Positions 54,753-63,386 of a stretch of DNA of 64,000 bases are shown here, piece by piece (position 1 is the stretch's first letter; each line of letters starts with the position of its first letter). The stretch lies in the NCBI RefSeq assembly GCF_900156915.1, contig NZ_LT732535.1, positions 1,513,823-1,577,822 on the forward strand, given 5' to 3'. The DNA is from Sediminibacillus massiliensis. GTDB lineage: Bacteria; Bacillota; Bacilli; Bacillales; Amphibacillaceae. Position numbers and translations under genes: made by a program. A model generated the notes under the pieces. It was not told the DNA's origin and did no database searches. It saw only the letters and a list, made by a program, of their open reading frames with translations.

Positions 54753-56240
54753 TTGAGTTTATCTGTAGAATCCTTGATTTTTTTATTTTCCACCATGTTG
54801 ATCATCGGCGTCCTCGCAACCAAATTTTCCGCCCGGCTTGGGCTTCCATCACTTGTTCTTTTCCTTCTGGTCGGTATGTTTCTGAACAACTACATATTTT
54901 TCGAAAATGCCCGTCTTAGTCAGCTTATCGGTATTTTGGCTCTTATTATCATTCTTTTTGAAGGTGGTACACAGACTAAATGGACCAACATCAAACCCAT
55001 TTTAGGAGCAGCCGGTTCTCTGGCAACTATAGGTGTATTCATCACTACTGTATTGACAGGCCTTGCTGCCATGTACATACTTAACCTTTCCCTATTGGAA
55101 GGGATGTTGTTCGGTGCTATCGTCGGCTCTACAGATGCTGCCGCTGTATTTTCAGTATTGGGCAACAAAAATATCAAGAAACGATTGACGGCTACATTAG
55201 AAGCGGAGTCCGGCACAAACGATCCTATGGCTGTTTTTTTGACCATCACATTTATCGCCTTAATCCAAACTCCAGAAAGTTCTGTTTGGACGGCTGTCGG
55301 CAGTTTCTTTCTGCAAATGGGCTTAGGACTGCTCATGGGGCTCCTGTTGGGTAAATTGACTGTATGGGTAATCAACAATATCACCCTGGACGCTTCCGGC
55401 CTCTATCCAGTTCTTGCACTTGCTTTCGCTGTCTTCACTTTTGCCATTACCACGGCTTTTGGCGGGAGCGGATTTCTTGCTGTCTATGTAATGGCTGTGT
55501 TCATAGGCAATAATGACCTTATGTACCGCTTTTCCATCCTCCGTTTTAATGAAGGTTTTGCATGGATGATGCAGATTCTCATGTTCATTTTGCTTGGTTT
55601 GCTTGTATTTCCAAACCAGCTGCTCGACGTTTTTTGGCAAGGAATCGTATTGTCGATCATCCTGATGTTCCTGGCACGGCCAATTGGCGTTTTCCTCAGC
55701 ATGCTATTTATGAAGTACAGTGTAAAAGAAAAACTATTCGTTTCCTGGGCAGGTTTGAAAGGAGCTGTTCCGATCGTACTTGCAACCTATCCTACGTTGG
55801 AGGGAGTCAACAACAGTCAGCTTATTTTCAACGTTGTCTTTTTCGTAGTGTTAATATCAGCTCTCGTCCAAGGCAGCACTTTATCATGGGTGGGCACTAA
55901 ACTTGGTTTAACTGGTGAAAAGCAAACAGGCGTTATGCCAAGCATGGAATTGATAACTATCGGGAAGACAGATTCAGAAATAATGGAGGTGTCCATGAAT
56001 GATACTTCCCCCGTTCTTGGAAGCAACCTAATAGACTTAGAGCTGCCTGACGATACCCTCATCACGGCAATTATCCGGGATGGAAAAGTGATAACCCCGA
56101 CCGGGAACTCGATCATAGAAGAAGAAGACACTTTGTATGTTCTCACCCATAAGAAAAACAGGGAACAAATAAAACGGCTTATTTATGGAAAGGACAAACA
56201 GGCGAATAACCCAACGAAAAAACAGGTAAATTCCACTTAG
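54753..56240 (+). CDS. K+/H+ (or Na+/H+) antiporter, CPA1 NhaP2 type with TrkA-C domain
   Basis: This CPA1 antiporter of 495 residues has about 12 helices. The ion-site motif is GAIVGSTDAAAVFSVLG followed by EAESGTNDPMAVFLT. A cytoplasmic RCK-C (TrkA-C) domain lies at about 400-475 (MELITIGKTDSEIMEVS, GSNLIDLELPDDTLITAIIRDGK). Such proteins remove K+ or Na+ from the cytoplasm, with gating by the RCK domain. The TTG start at 54753 follows GGAG. It fits osmotic adaptation. Confidence 0.87.
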   Translation: MSLSVESLIFLFSTMLIIGVLATKFSARLGLPSLVLFLLVGMFLNNYIFFENARLSQLIGILALIIILFEGGTQTKWTNIKPILGAAGSLATIGVFITTVLTGLAAMYILNLSLLEGMLFGAIVGSTDAAAVFSVLGNKNIKKRLTATLEAESGTNDPMAVFLTITFIALIQTPESSVWTAVGSFFLQMGLGLLMGLLLGKLTVWVINNITLDASGLYPVLALAFAVFTFAITTAFGGSGFLAVYVMAVFIGNNDLMYRFSILRFNEGFAWMMQILMFILLGLLVFPNQLLDVFWQGIVLSIILMFLARPIGVFLSMLFMKYSVKEKLFVSWAGLKGAVPIVLATYPTLEGVNNSQLIFNVVFFVVLISALVQGSTLSWVGTKLGLTGEKQTGVMPSMELITIGKTDSEIMEVSMNDTSPVLGSNLIDLELPDDTLITAIIRDGKVITPTGNSIIEEEDTLYVLTHKKNREQIKRLIYGKDKQANNPTKKQVNST

Positions 56241-56258
56241 GAAGTTACCTGTTTTTCC
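56222..56258 (+). terminator. Terminator of the antiporter gene
   Basis: AACAGGTAA pairs with TTACCTGTT, then TTT. It overlaps the last codons of the gene and also lies before the convergent lactonase stop. Confidence 0.75.
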
Positions 56259-56261
56259 ATT

Positions 56262-57311
56262 TTATTGATGAAGGAATTTCACACATACAGGATCTGGTAC
56301 GGAAACATCCTTTTGAAGTAACTGAAGTTTACCTGTTTCCTCATCCCTTGCAAACAAAGTGAGATTACTGGAATTTTGATTGGATGCAAGCAGATATTGT
56401 TCCGTTGGATCCAAACTGAAGTCTCTCGGCCAATCACCTTCTGTGGACGTCCATTCTTTAAACGATAGTTCACCAGTTGATTGGTCGATCTCGAATAAAG
56501 CAATGCTGTCATGCCCTCTATTACCTGCATACACAAACCGTCCATCGGAAGAAAGATGAATAGCACTTCCTTGACTATTCTCATTAAAGTCTTCAGGAAT
56601 TGTGGAAATATACTGCCGTTCTTTGAAACTTCCATCTTCCTGATTGTAATCTAGCAGAATTACTTCATTGCTCAATTCGGTCATCACATAGGCATATTTC
56701 CCATTTGGATGAAAAGCAATATGCCGGGGACCGCTGCCTTCTTTAGTCGCCAAACGACTGACTTCTTTCAATTCATTGCCGGCTACTTCATACGTATAAA
56801 TGTTGTCATTGCCTAAATCTACTGCAACAACATATTTTTCGTCAGGTGTAAAACCGGAATAATGTGTATGTGGTTTCTCCTGACGCTCATGTGGACCAGA
56901 GCCTTCATGTTTTGCTATTGAAAACGGAGGCTCAATTGTCCCGTTCCCTTCATCGACTCTATAAGCGTCCACAGTACCTTTATGATAATTTGCGGATAAC
57001 AACAGTTGATTGCTCTTATCCACACTAATATGACACGGGTTAGCCCCCTCTGTTACTTGGCTGTTGATTCTGGTCAATGCCTTTGTTTCCGGGTCGATCG
57101 CGAATGCTGCAGCTCCACCCTTGTCCCCTTCTTTTGCTACGGCATATAGATAGCGGTTATTATTGCTTACTGTCACATATGTAGGATTATCCACTTTCGC
57201 TCCTGTTTCCACAGAAACAGTGGAATCTTCCGTATTCAATCTAAACAAATAGACTCCTTCACTATCACCTTTTGTATAAGTACCAATAAATCCATAGATA
57301 ACCTTTTCCAT
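56262..57311 (-). CDS. Lactonase family protein (6-phosphogluconolactonase, YkgB type)
   Basis: The 349-residue seven-bladed beta-propeller protein begins FIGTYTKGDSEGVYLFRL. It includes PCHISVD, GPHERQEKPHTHYSGFTPDEKYVVAVDLGND, EGSGPRHIAFHPNGKYAYVMTEL and WPRDFSLDPTEQYLLASNQNS. These blocks match YkgB/Pgl, which hydrolyses 6-phosphogluconolactone. ATG 57311 follows AGGAGGTG; the upstream frame is not supported. Confidence 0.88.
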   Translation of the reverse strand: MEKVIYGFIGTYTKGDSEGVYLFRLNTEDSTVSVETGAKVDNPTYVTVSNNNRYLYAVAKEGDKGGAAAFAIDPETKALTRINSQVTEGANPCHISVDKSNQLLLSANYHKGTVDAYRVDEGNGTIEPPFSIAKHEGSGPHERQEKPHTHYSGFTPDEKYVVAVDLGNDNIYTYEVAGNELKEVSRLATKEGSGPRHIAFHPNGKYAYVMTELSNEVILLDYNQEDGSFKERQYISTIPEDFNENSQGSAIHLSSDGRFVYAGNRGHDSIALFEIDQSTGELSFKEWTSTEGDWPRDFSLDPTEQYLLASNQNSSNLTLFARDEETGKLQLLQKDVSVPDPVCVKFLHQ

Positions 57312-57469
57312 ATAAACACCTCCTGCAATCTTGTCTTTCAATATACCATACTTGTCAGAACTTTCCCTAATCAAACGCATACATTTTCATTGTACAATCC
57401 GGTATAAAGCCATATAATTAAAGGAACAAACGTTCTTGCTCTTTTCGCGAGATATGGGGGGATTGTAAA

Positions 57470-57640
57470 ATGGATAAATTAACTGCCTTAGAAAGAAAAG
57501 TAGAAGAGCTTCGTCAGAAAATGTATCAGGCTTCCCTCAAGAACCCAGAAAGCACGGAAGTATTAAAAATCTCCCAAACACTCGATGAGACCCTTAATCA
57601 ATTCGAACAAATAAAGATACAAGTGAAGAAATTAGATTAG
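57470..57640 (+). CDS. Spo0E-like aspartyl-phosphate phosphatase
   Basis: The 56-residue helical hairpin protein has the family signature ISQTLDETLNQF (SQ-x-LD). Relatives (Spo0E, YisI, YnzD) dephosphorylate Spo0A-P and delay sporulation. GGGGG precedes the ATG. It is a small gene with its own terminator, and it is direct evidence that the organism belongs to the spore formers. Confidence 0.87.
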   Translation: MDKLTALERKVEELRQKMYQASLKNPESTEVLKISQTLDETLNQFEQIKIQVKKLD

Positions 57641-57645
57641 ACAAG

Positions 57646-57676
57646 AAAAAAAGCCTCCCTCCCGGAGGCTTTTTTA
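57646..57676. terminator. Bidirectional terminator after the Spo0E-like gene
   Basis: AAAAAGCCTCC pairs with GGAGGCTTTTT around CTCCC. Confidence 0.9.
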
Positions 57677-57690
57677 TTAAGGACATGATG

Positions 57691-58071
57691 TTATTCTACT
57701 TTAAAACCTTCGCTTCTTAAAATGTGAATGGCTCTTTCCAAGTTGTCTGTTTTGACCAATAGATAATCGGTGTTATAAGTCGACAAAGCAAAAATACTTA
57801 TGCTAGCTTCAGCTAGAGGAGCAGCTAAAGAAACTAATATTCCTGTCAATGAAAAATCCAGCTCTCCAGCCACTTTGAAAGCACTCCAACCCTTTTCCAC
57901 TTGAGCTGACAAGTCAAGCGGTATGTTCTTTTCCGGACAAATGATGGATATTTCTTCGTCCGTGTAAGTTATGGAGAGAAACTCCCTTTCTTCGAAGATA
58001 TTTTCCGGGATTTTTTCATTTATCGCTATTTTGATAACAGCCAGCTGTTTTGGTAGTACATTTAATTGCAT
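57691..58071 (-). CDS. ACT-domain protein (ACT_7/CASTOR-like)
   Basis: The 126-residue protein is made of two ACT-like beta-alpha-beta units. The second contains FSLTGILVSLAAPLAEASISIFALSTYNTDYLLVKTDNLERAI, the mark of the ACT_7 group. Such proteins bind small ligands, often amino acids, and regulate other proteins. AGGAGAATTTC precedes the ATG. Its partner is unknown. Confidence 0.82.
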   Translation of the reverse strand: MQLNVLPKQLAVIKIAINEKIPENIFEEREFLSITYTDEEISIICPEKNIPLDLSAQVEKGWSAFKVAGELDFSLTGILVSLAAPLAEASISIFALSTYNTDYLLVKTDNLERAIHILRSEGFKVE

Positions 58072-58166
58072 AGATTGAAATTCTCCTTTTAAGTTGGTAT
58101 ATTCCGCTTATAAGTTGAAACGTTTCAATGATATAGACGTAAAATCAAAGAAAGGAGTGAACATGC

Positions 58167-58310
58167 ATGGGCTTAAAGTCTTCCATTTATAAGATGCTAC
58201 GGGTTTGGAACGATGTTGACGCCGCCAAGAAAGGCAAGCTTGGCAAAAGAATAGGCCGACGCGCTGCCGGCAAAGCAACTGGTAAGGCTATCAGAAAAAT
58301 TTTCAAATAA
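58167..58310 (+). CDS. Small highly basic protein of 47 residues
   Basis: The ATG at 58167 follows AAAGGAG. The protein is rich in Lys, Arg, Gly and Ala (GKLGKRIGRRAAGKATGKAI) and has an amphipathic helical C-terminus, with a predicted charge of about +13. It may bind nucleic acid or membranes; many Bacillus spores and stress responses use such proteins. No family was recognised. A competing ATG at 58163 gives only 9 codons. A terminator follows. Confidence 0.6.
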   Translation: MGLKSSIYKMLRVWNDVDAAKKGKLGKRIGRRAAGKATGKAIRKIFK

Positions 58311-58322
58311 GTAAGCAACAGC

Positions 58323-58350
58323 CAAAAACCCTATTCAAGGGTTTTTTTGG
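58323..58350 (+). terminator. Terminator of the small basic protein gene
   Basis: AAAACCCT pairs with AGGGTTTT around ATTCA, followed by TTT. It overlaps the 3' end of the convergent gene 58331-58564. Confidence 0.8.
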
Positions 58351-58564
58351 TTAAAGAAATATCATAAACCCCTGACAAAATTTTTCCTAAATATAAAGAT
58401 ACATAGGATTTTATCTCCTTGCTCTCTGATTCGATAGAGTTTAAGTTCACCCGCTCCCTGTTTACTTTGGAACCCATAAATAGTAGATAAATCTCCCCAT
58501 TAACCTTCTCTGTCCCAATTAATTGAAAGCCTTTACTGCTGTGAGGCGGCACTTCCCATTTCAT
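58331..58564 (-). CDS. Hypothetical 77-residue protein
   Basis: The family is not recognised. The protein is soluble and strand-rich at the start (GFQLIGTEKVNGEIYLLFMG). GAGGGAAT precedes the ATG. The last six codons lie within a terminator hairpin shared with the opposite gene. Confidence 0.5.
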   Translation of the reverse strand: MKWEVPPHSSKGFQLIGTEKVNGEIYLLFMGSKVNRERVNLNSIESESKEIKSYVSLYLGKILSGVYDISLTKKTLE

Positions 58565-58666
58565 CGCATTCCCTCATTTCTCTCTTTTTGCGAAAGTTTT
58601 TCTTTTATTATACAAAATATTTCAATTTTCTGATATCATATATTTAAAATTTGGAAGGAGTTGGTA

Positions 58667-58996
58667 GTGATCGACCAATTACATTTGCAATTTTTGAGTC
58701 CTGTCCGATTAACCAAGACACGGCAACTTCGTTTAAGCAACTTGGAAGCAATTCAAATACTTGAGGATTTAGAAAACGTTTTTTATGACTTTAAGTTGAC
58801 GGATAACCTTTATGATTTAAGCGAAACAAATTGCATTGTAATTACACATACAACCTCACAAGATCCCACCTACCGTTCCATATGCTATTACGATTTAAAA
58901 ATAGAAGCCGATTTAATCGAGTTCATTCGCACCCATGAAATGCCTGGAGCCCATACTTATTACATGGAAAAATCACCAAATCCAAAAACAATGTAG
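58667..58996 (+). CDS. Hypothetical soluble protein of about 109 residues
   Basis: GTG 58667 follows AAGGAG. The protein has an N-terminal beta segment, a helical middle (LSNLEAIQILEDLENVFYDF) and the strand CIVITHTTSQDPTYRSICYYDLKIEADLIEFI. No family was recognised. A hairpin follows at 59008-59051. Confidence 0.5.
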   Translation: MIDQLHLQFLSPVRLTKTRQLRLSNLEAIQILEDLENVFYDFKLTDNLYDLSETNCIVITHTTSQDPTYRSICYYDLKIEADLIEFIRTHEMPGAHTYYMEKSPNPKTM

Positions 58997-59007
58997 CTGT
59001 CAGTTAT

Positions 59008-59051
59008 ACCTCTTTTTCTCCTGCTCATCAACAGGAGGAAGAGAGGTATTA
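59008..59051. terminator. Hairpin between convergent genes
   Basis: ATACCTCT and AGAGGTAT enclose CTCCTG and CAGGAG, making a two-tier stem after the gene ending at 58996 and before the holin-like stop. No strong T-run is present, so it may act as a bidirectional terminator. Confidence 0.55.
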
Positions 59052-59060
59052 TACATCCTG

Positions 59061-59339
59061 CTACTTTTTCTTCTTTTTGGATACCTTGGTCATACCCTCA
59101 CGTTTATTCACTATTTCAAACAACCCCGTTCCGGCCAATCCGGCATAACCCCCTGCCCACAGCCTCATCATCCATTCCATGTCTGTAAACGGGTATGCCG
59201 CAGCTCCCACTAAAACGCCAATAACAAAGCTAACGGCAGGGACAATGTTTTTCGGCATGTTAACAGATCTTTTCACAAGTTCCACCAAGGCCGTCACCAT
59301 CGGCATAATGATTGTCGCCAGCATCATTACTCCATCCAT
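59061..59339 (-). CDS. Holin-like small membrane protein
   Basis: The 92-residue protein has helices at about 5-22, 32-50 and 55-75, with MEWMMRLWAGGYAGLAGTGLFEIVNKREG and a Lys-rich tail (KVSKKKKK). The layout matches phage holins of the A118/BhlA-like type. The gene is alone, with no endolysin beside it. AAGGGGGG precedes the ATG. It may be a domesticated holin or a remnant. Confidence 0.7.
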   Translation of the reverse strand: MDGVMMLATIIMPMVTALVELVKRSVNMPKNIVPAVSFVIGVLVGAAAYPFTDMEWMMRLWAGGYAGLAGTGLFEIVNKREGMTKVSKKKKK

Positions 59340-59459
59340 ATGGTCTCCCCCCCTTCAAAAAAATAGCATCTCTCCTTATGTATATGACTGAAGACTCGGG
59401 TTTGTCCTATTTATTTGCCCAGCATTTCAGAGCTTTTTTTCGGAGTATTTACCGAAAAA

Positions 59460-59485
59460 GTTTCCAAATTGCCTTATAGGGGAAT
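59460..59485 (+). promoter_or_regulatory. Sigma-B-like promoter of the DUF1206 gene
   Basis: GTTTCC (59460-59465) and GGGAAT (59480-59485) are 14 nt apart, about 35 nt before the ATG. Confidence 0.5.
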
Positions 59486-59520
59486 TTATAAGATAAAACT
59501 TATCGAAAGAAGGAAAAAGC

Positions 59521-60372
59521 ATGGATACTTCGTTGTCAAAATCAGATGCCAAACAACAAGCAACTGAAGCGAAGCATGAGTTAAAGCCCTGGATTCGAAG
59601 ATATGGCCGGATTGGCAATATGGCAAAAGGCACTGTATTCGTACTGATAGGACTACTTTCTTTCATGGCCGCTGCAGGAATCGGTGGACAAACAACAGGT
59701 ACGAGCGGTATGTTTCGATCCTTAGCAAGCATCCCCCTTGGCGAGGTAGTCATTTGGTTGATTGGAATCGGACTGATTGGCTATATTGTTTGGATTATGA
59801 TTAAGATTGTAAAAGACCCTGATCAACACGGAAGTGATTGGAAAGGAAAAATCATCCGGGCAAGTTATACAGTAAGTGGTCTTTTATATGGAGGAATTGC
59901 CTTTCAAGCAATAAAAATCGCCATGCATGCAGGTAGCAGCGGCGGAGGATCCCAACAAACGATTACTGCCAAGGTATTATCACAGCCATTTGGTCAATGG
60001 ATAATCGCTATTATCGGTGCAGGCATTATCGTGACAGGCATCTCCCAACTGATCAGTGTTATAACCGGAAAATTCATGAACCGATTTAAAAAAAGTGAAA
60101 TGAATGAACATGAACGTCACTTAGCCAAAAATGCCGGCATTATCGGATTGATTTCCCGAGGTATAGTATTTGGCTTAATTGGTTTTTTCCTTATTCAAAC
60201 GGCGATCAATTCCAATCCTGAACAAACAAAAGGGCTGGACGGTGCTTTATCGGAACTTGCCCAAAAACCGTTTGGTCAATGGCTGCTTGGCGGAGTTGCT
60301 ATAGGTTTGATTCTTTACGGCATCTTCGAAATCATTCGCGGCCGCTATGAATATATGAGTCTCGGAAAGTAA
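59521..60372 (+). CDS. DUF1206 membrane protein
   Basis: The 283-residue protein has three repeats of a two-helix unit, each with a Gly-rich first helix (YGRIGNMAKGTVFVLIGLL, ASYTVSGLLYGGIAFQAI, AGIIGLISRGIVFGLIGFF) and a PFGQWLLG/QPFGQWII link. This is the DUF1206 family of unknown function. GAAAGAAGG precedes the ATG. The sigma-B-like promoter suggests a stress role. Confidence 0.85.
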   Translation: MDTSLSKSDAKQQATEAKHELKPWIRRYGRIGNMAKGTVFVLIGLLSFMAAAGIGGQTTGTSGMFRSLASIPLGEVVIWLIGIGLIGYIVWIMIKIVKDPDQHGSDWKGKIIRASYTVSGLLYGGIAFQAIKIAMHAGSSGGGSQQTITAKVLSQPFGQWIIAIIGAGIIVTGISQLISVITGKFMNRFKKSEMNEHERHLAKNAGIIGLISRGIVFGLIGFFLIQTAINSNPEQTKGLDGALSELAQKPFGQWLLGGVAIGLILYGIFEIIRGRYEYMSLGK

Positions 60373-60390
60373 AAACAGTTGCAACAAAAA

Positions 60391-60421
60391 TGCAGCAGCT
60401 GCCATGTATGGAAGCTGCTGC
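60391..60421 (+). terminator. Hairpin after the DUF1206 gene
   Basis: TGCAGCAGCT pairs with AGCTGCTGCA, extended by CC/GG. There is no T-run. Confidence 0.45.
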
Positions 60422-61028
60422 AATGACTGGGAAAATGTACACTCCAATCGCTGACCAGAGCCACGCCCTGGCAGCCGAAGGGAGGAAATGCGGTTTCTAG
60501 TTGACCAATTTAACAGGCAACCGAGCCTTAAAAAAGACAAGAAAAAGCATTTCGTTACATCTTATTCTGCTGGTTGCGAATTATGCTCCTTTTCCTCATG
60601 TTCCTCTACATAAAACCTAACCAAAACCTTCTTTATTTCTAAAAACATCTTAAAGCGGAAATCCTAAAGTAAAACAGTACTATTGGTACTTAATTATGAG
60701 AAATACCAGCACACTCTCCACATAGAAGTTATACACTACTATTACAAACCTTTGGATTATAAGCTAAGTGTCTGTATAACTTGCCCATTATATGGTAACA
60801 ATGATATTAAACTTTAGTTAATAATGGACACAAAAAAGCTAGAATGATATAAAAAGGGTCTGTGAAATTTTAATAAGCTCCATGTTGTTATTGGTCCAAT
60901 CAGTAATATATTTTATCTTATGCAGTTTCCATCATTGCAACTTACAGAGATGAACATACTTTTCCGTACCACCAATCTTTCCTGGTATTAACATAAGCAG
61001 CTATCTTATCAAAAGGAGAAAAAGGGTT
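60422..61028. other. 600-nt A/T-rich intergenic region
   Basis: A 28-codon minus-strand frame (around 60560-60650) lacks a ribosome site. Nothing else convincing was found on either strand. The 61000-61028 stretch carries the ribosome site of the next gene. Confidence 0.4.
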
Positions 61029-61202
61029 ATGCAGAAATTTTTAGAAGGACTTTCAGAAGAAGATAAAAGGAAATATAAACATTTGGAATCCAAATTCAGG
61101 GAAACAGAGGACTTGGATGAAAAGAAAAAGTGTATTCCTTATTTGGTCATCCTCCAGGAAAAAGGAGAATTGGAACTTTCCAAAAAACGTCAACAACTAT
61201 AA
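61029..61202 (+). CDS. Small charged protein of 57 residues
   Basis: AAAAGGAG lies about 10 nt before the ATG. The very charged helical protein starts MQKFLEGLSEEDKRKYKHLE and ends LELSKKRQQL. No family was recognised. It has its own terminator. Confidence 0.6.
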   Translation: MQKFLEGLSEEDKRKYKHLESKFRETEDLDEKKKCIPYLVILQEKGELELSKKRQQL

Positions 61203-61206
61203 AAAT

Positions 61207-61237
61207 AATCCCCAATCTTCTGAAAGGGGATTTTTTG
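61207..61237 (+). terminator. Terminator of the small charged protein gene
   Basis: AATCCCC pairs with GGGGATT, then TTTT. Confidence 0.8.
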
Positions 61238-61341
61238 GCTTTTATTTTATAATCAAGACTGGAGAATCCACGTGGACTTATGAATTTACGGAAAGATTAA
61301 AAATGTTCAACCCTTATATGGCAGACAGGGATTTTTCTTAT

Positions 61342-61509
61342 TTATTTTTCTTCCGTAAATCCATTAACCTCTTTCCCCACTACATCAACCAACTGATTCC
61401 GCTGTCGCCTTAATTCCTTTTCAAGGTTTCTTTTATAAGTTCTTCCTTCCTTCACAACCATAACCAATGCACCAATTCCAAGAATAGAAAGGAGAGCTTT
61501 GCTTTTCAA
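61342..61509 (-). CDS. Small single-helix membrane protein of 55 residues
   Basis: A TTG start at 61509 follows GGGGAGGAAATAATAA. It has one hydrophobic segment (KALLSILGIGALVMVV) and then a basic, probably cytoplasmic helix (TYKRNLEKELRRQRNQLVDVV). No family was recognised. Overlapping longer frames in other phases have no ribosome site. Confidence 0.5.
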   Translation of the reverse strand: MKSKALLSILGIGALVMVVKEGRTYKRNLEKELRRQRNQLVDVVGKEVNGFTEEK

Positions 61510-61575
61510 TTATTATTTCCTCCCCATATTTTTTTTGAATAAATATAGTACATAATTTTGATAAGAGATACTTAC

Positions 61576-61608
61576 AAAAAAGGCTGACCAGCAATAACTG
61601 ATCAGCCC
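61576..61608 (-). terminator. Terminator of the esterase gene
   Basis: GGCTGACCAG pairs with CTGATCAGCC (one G-U pair); A6 on the plus strand is the U tract. Confidence 0.85.
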
Positions 61609-61619
61609 TATGGAAAGCT

Positions 61620-62231
61620 TTATTCGCCAAAATTCTTCTCATACCAAGATTTGGCCGCTTCGACTTCTGTTCGTGACAACTGATGTCCATTTCGTTCCCA
61701 ATGGATATCCACTTTGGCTCCTGCACCTTTCAGTGTGTCGTACAGTTCTTTTGATTCTTCGGGTGAACAAATTGGATCATTCTCCCCTGCCGTGATGAAT
61801 ACTGGTACACTTGAAAGATCCGGCAATTCAACTTCCCTGATCGGGACCATAGGATGATGCAAAATCGCACCGTTTAAAACTTTGGCAAAATGGAACAGTA
61901 AGCTGCCCGCAATATTGGCTCCATTTGAATAACCGACAGCAACAATATTATTACGATCGAACCCATGTTCTTCGGATGCTTTGTCAAGGAATTCATTCAG
62001 CTCGGTTGTACGGAATTTCAAATCCTCTTCATCGAATACCCCTTCAGCCAAACGACGGAAAAAACGCGGCATCCCGTTTTCTGATACATTCCCCCGTACA
62101 CTTAACACATTGGCAGAGGGATCAATCATCTCAGCCAATGGCAATAAATCCCGCTCTGTACCACCTGTCCCATGAAGTAAAAGCAATGTCGGTTTTGATT
62201 GGTCAGTTCCTTTGTTGAAAATATGTTTCAT
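61620..62231 (-). CDS. Phospholipase/carboxylesterase-type hydrolase (MhqD-like)
   Basis: The 203-residue alpha/beta hydrolase has LLLLHGTGGTERDLLPLAEMI (oxyanion), the elbow VGYSNGANIA (Ser near 106), ITAGENDPICSP (Asp near 155) and the His in NGHQLSRTE. It belongs to the MhqD/YodD group. In B. subtilis such genes sit with mhqNO, which are absent here. AGGAGGTTCG precedes the ATG. Confidence 0.86.
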   Translation of the reverse strand: MKHIFNKGTDQSKPTLLLLHGTGGTERDLLPLAEMIDPSANVLSVRGNVSENGMPRFFRRLAEGVFDEEDLKFRTTELNEFLDKASEEHGFDRNNIVAVGYSNGANIAGSLLFHFAKVLNGAILHHPMVPIREVELPDLSSVPVFITAGENDPICSPEESKELYDTLKGAGAKVDIHWERNGHQLSRTEVEAAKSWYEKNFGE

Positions 62232-62420
62232 ATTCGAACCTCCTATATTAAGTCTTTCTCATTTTGAACCAGTTATTTTATCCTATCCCTGAGAGTTCCA
62301 TTGATTGTAAGGTCAGATTTCTCGATCCTCGACAATATATCTCGAATTCAAAGTAATTATAAAATAGATCACTCAGAATGTCAAAACAGGACTATAGAAT
62401 AGAATGTAACTTTCATTCTA

Positions 62421-63218
62421 TTATGATGAAGGGGATTGGCAGCCAAATGAAAAGCCAAGGAAATGAAATCCGAGTTTTTCCAATATCGGCCGGCTCATCG
62501 GACTGGCATCTACCGTCAGGAACGAATAGCCCTTATCGACTGCCATTATTGCTCTGGTACGTAAAAGGTCTGAGTAAAACCCTCTTCCCCTGAATTCCGG
62601 GAGTGTGGAACCACCCCAGAGGCTTGCAAAGTTGGTGTTAGGCTCAAAATAAATCCAGGACCCGCTTACTAACTGATTGTTCTCGTATATCCCATATATA
62701 TAAAGTGATTCTGGAGCGGTTTGCTTGTCCCTCCAAAGTCGTTCCCCCAATTGCTTATGAGACTCTTTCCAAATAGAGTTCTCCAATCTAACCAAGTCGC
62801 CTATGCCTGTTTCGTCGTCAATTTCTGTCACATTAGTCTTCGGGACAAATCCTTCTGTCAAAGCAGCTCGGCTTTTAAGGGGGAGAATCATCAATGCTTC
62901 TGGTTCTTCCACCATAAAACCTTTATTTTTGAGTTTACTCTTCAACTCAGGCGGCTGATCAAAATCATAAACTTTCCATTCGAACGTTTTGCCTGATTTG
63001 CTGAAATACTCTATTTCGCTATCAATTATTCTTTCCGTTTCATCCTCATTAAAATTGGAATAGCTTATAAAACTTTTCTCCTCTGTCAGGGAAATGTGTC
63101 TCACGACCGTTTCTGTTTCCTCTCTAGTAAAACCCGGTGGTTCAACAACCTTTCGATATCTCTCATTAAATGCAGAAATCAACCATTTATTTTCGATAAA
63201 AATCCCTCCTTCGTTCAA
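62421..63218 (-). CDS. GNAT-family acetyltransferase, two-domain
   Basis: The protein has about 265 residues, with an N-terminal region without a recognised motif and a C-terminal GNAT domain: NQLVSGSWIYFEPNTNFASLWGGSTLPEFRGRGFYSDLLRTRAIMAVDKG (acetyl-CoA loop RGRGFYS). The start is unclear: a TTG at 63218 is close to AAGGA, and a strong AAGGAGGG at about 63208 has no ATG, GTG or TTG at normal distance. The substrate is unknown. Confidence 0.75.
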   Translation of the reverse strand: MNEGGIFIENKWLISAFNERYRKVVEPPGFTREETETVVRHISLTEEKSFISYSNFNEDETERIIDSEIEYFSKSGKTFEWKVYDFDQPPELKSKLKNKGFMVEEPEALMILPLKSRAALTEGFVPKTNVTEIDDETGIGDLVRLENSIWKESHKQLGERLWRDKQTAPESLYIYGIYENNQLVSGSWIYFEPNTNFASLWGGSTLPEFRGRGFYSDLLRTRAIMAVDKGYSFLTVDASPMSRPILEKLGFHFLGFSFGCQSPSS

Positions 63219-63326
63219 GCTTCCTTCTATTAGATCGGATACTACAATGTTATAACTCCTTTTAGTTTACTCTGCTTTTTGCCTTAGGGACCAGTCAAAA
63301 GCAGTCTGTAGATATCTCTTAATCAC

Positions 63327-63372
63327 ATGGAAAGGCGCACCGTCCACCCCCATGAACGATGCGCCTTTCCAT
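63327..63372 (-). terminator. Terminator of the MerR-type regulator gene
   Basis: ATGGAAAGGCGCA pairs perfectly with TGCGCCTTTCCAT across a 20-nt loop. No long T tract is present, so it may be bidirectional. Confidence 0.65.
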
Positions 63373-63386
63373 ATCGAATCTGTCTC

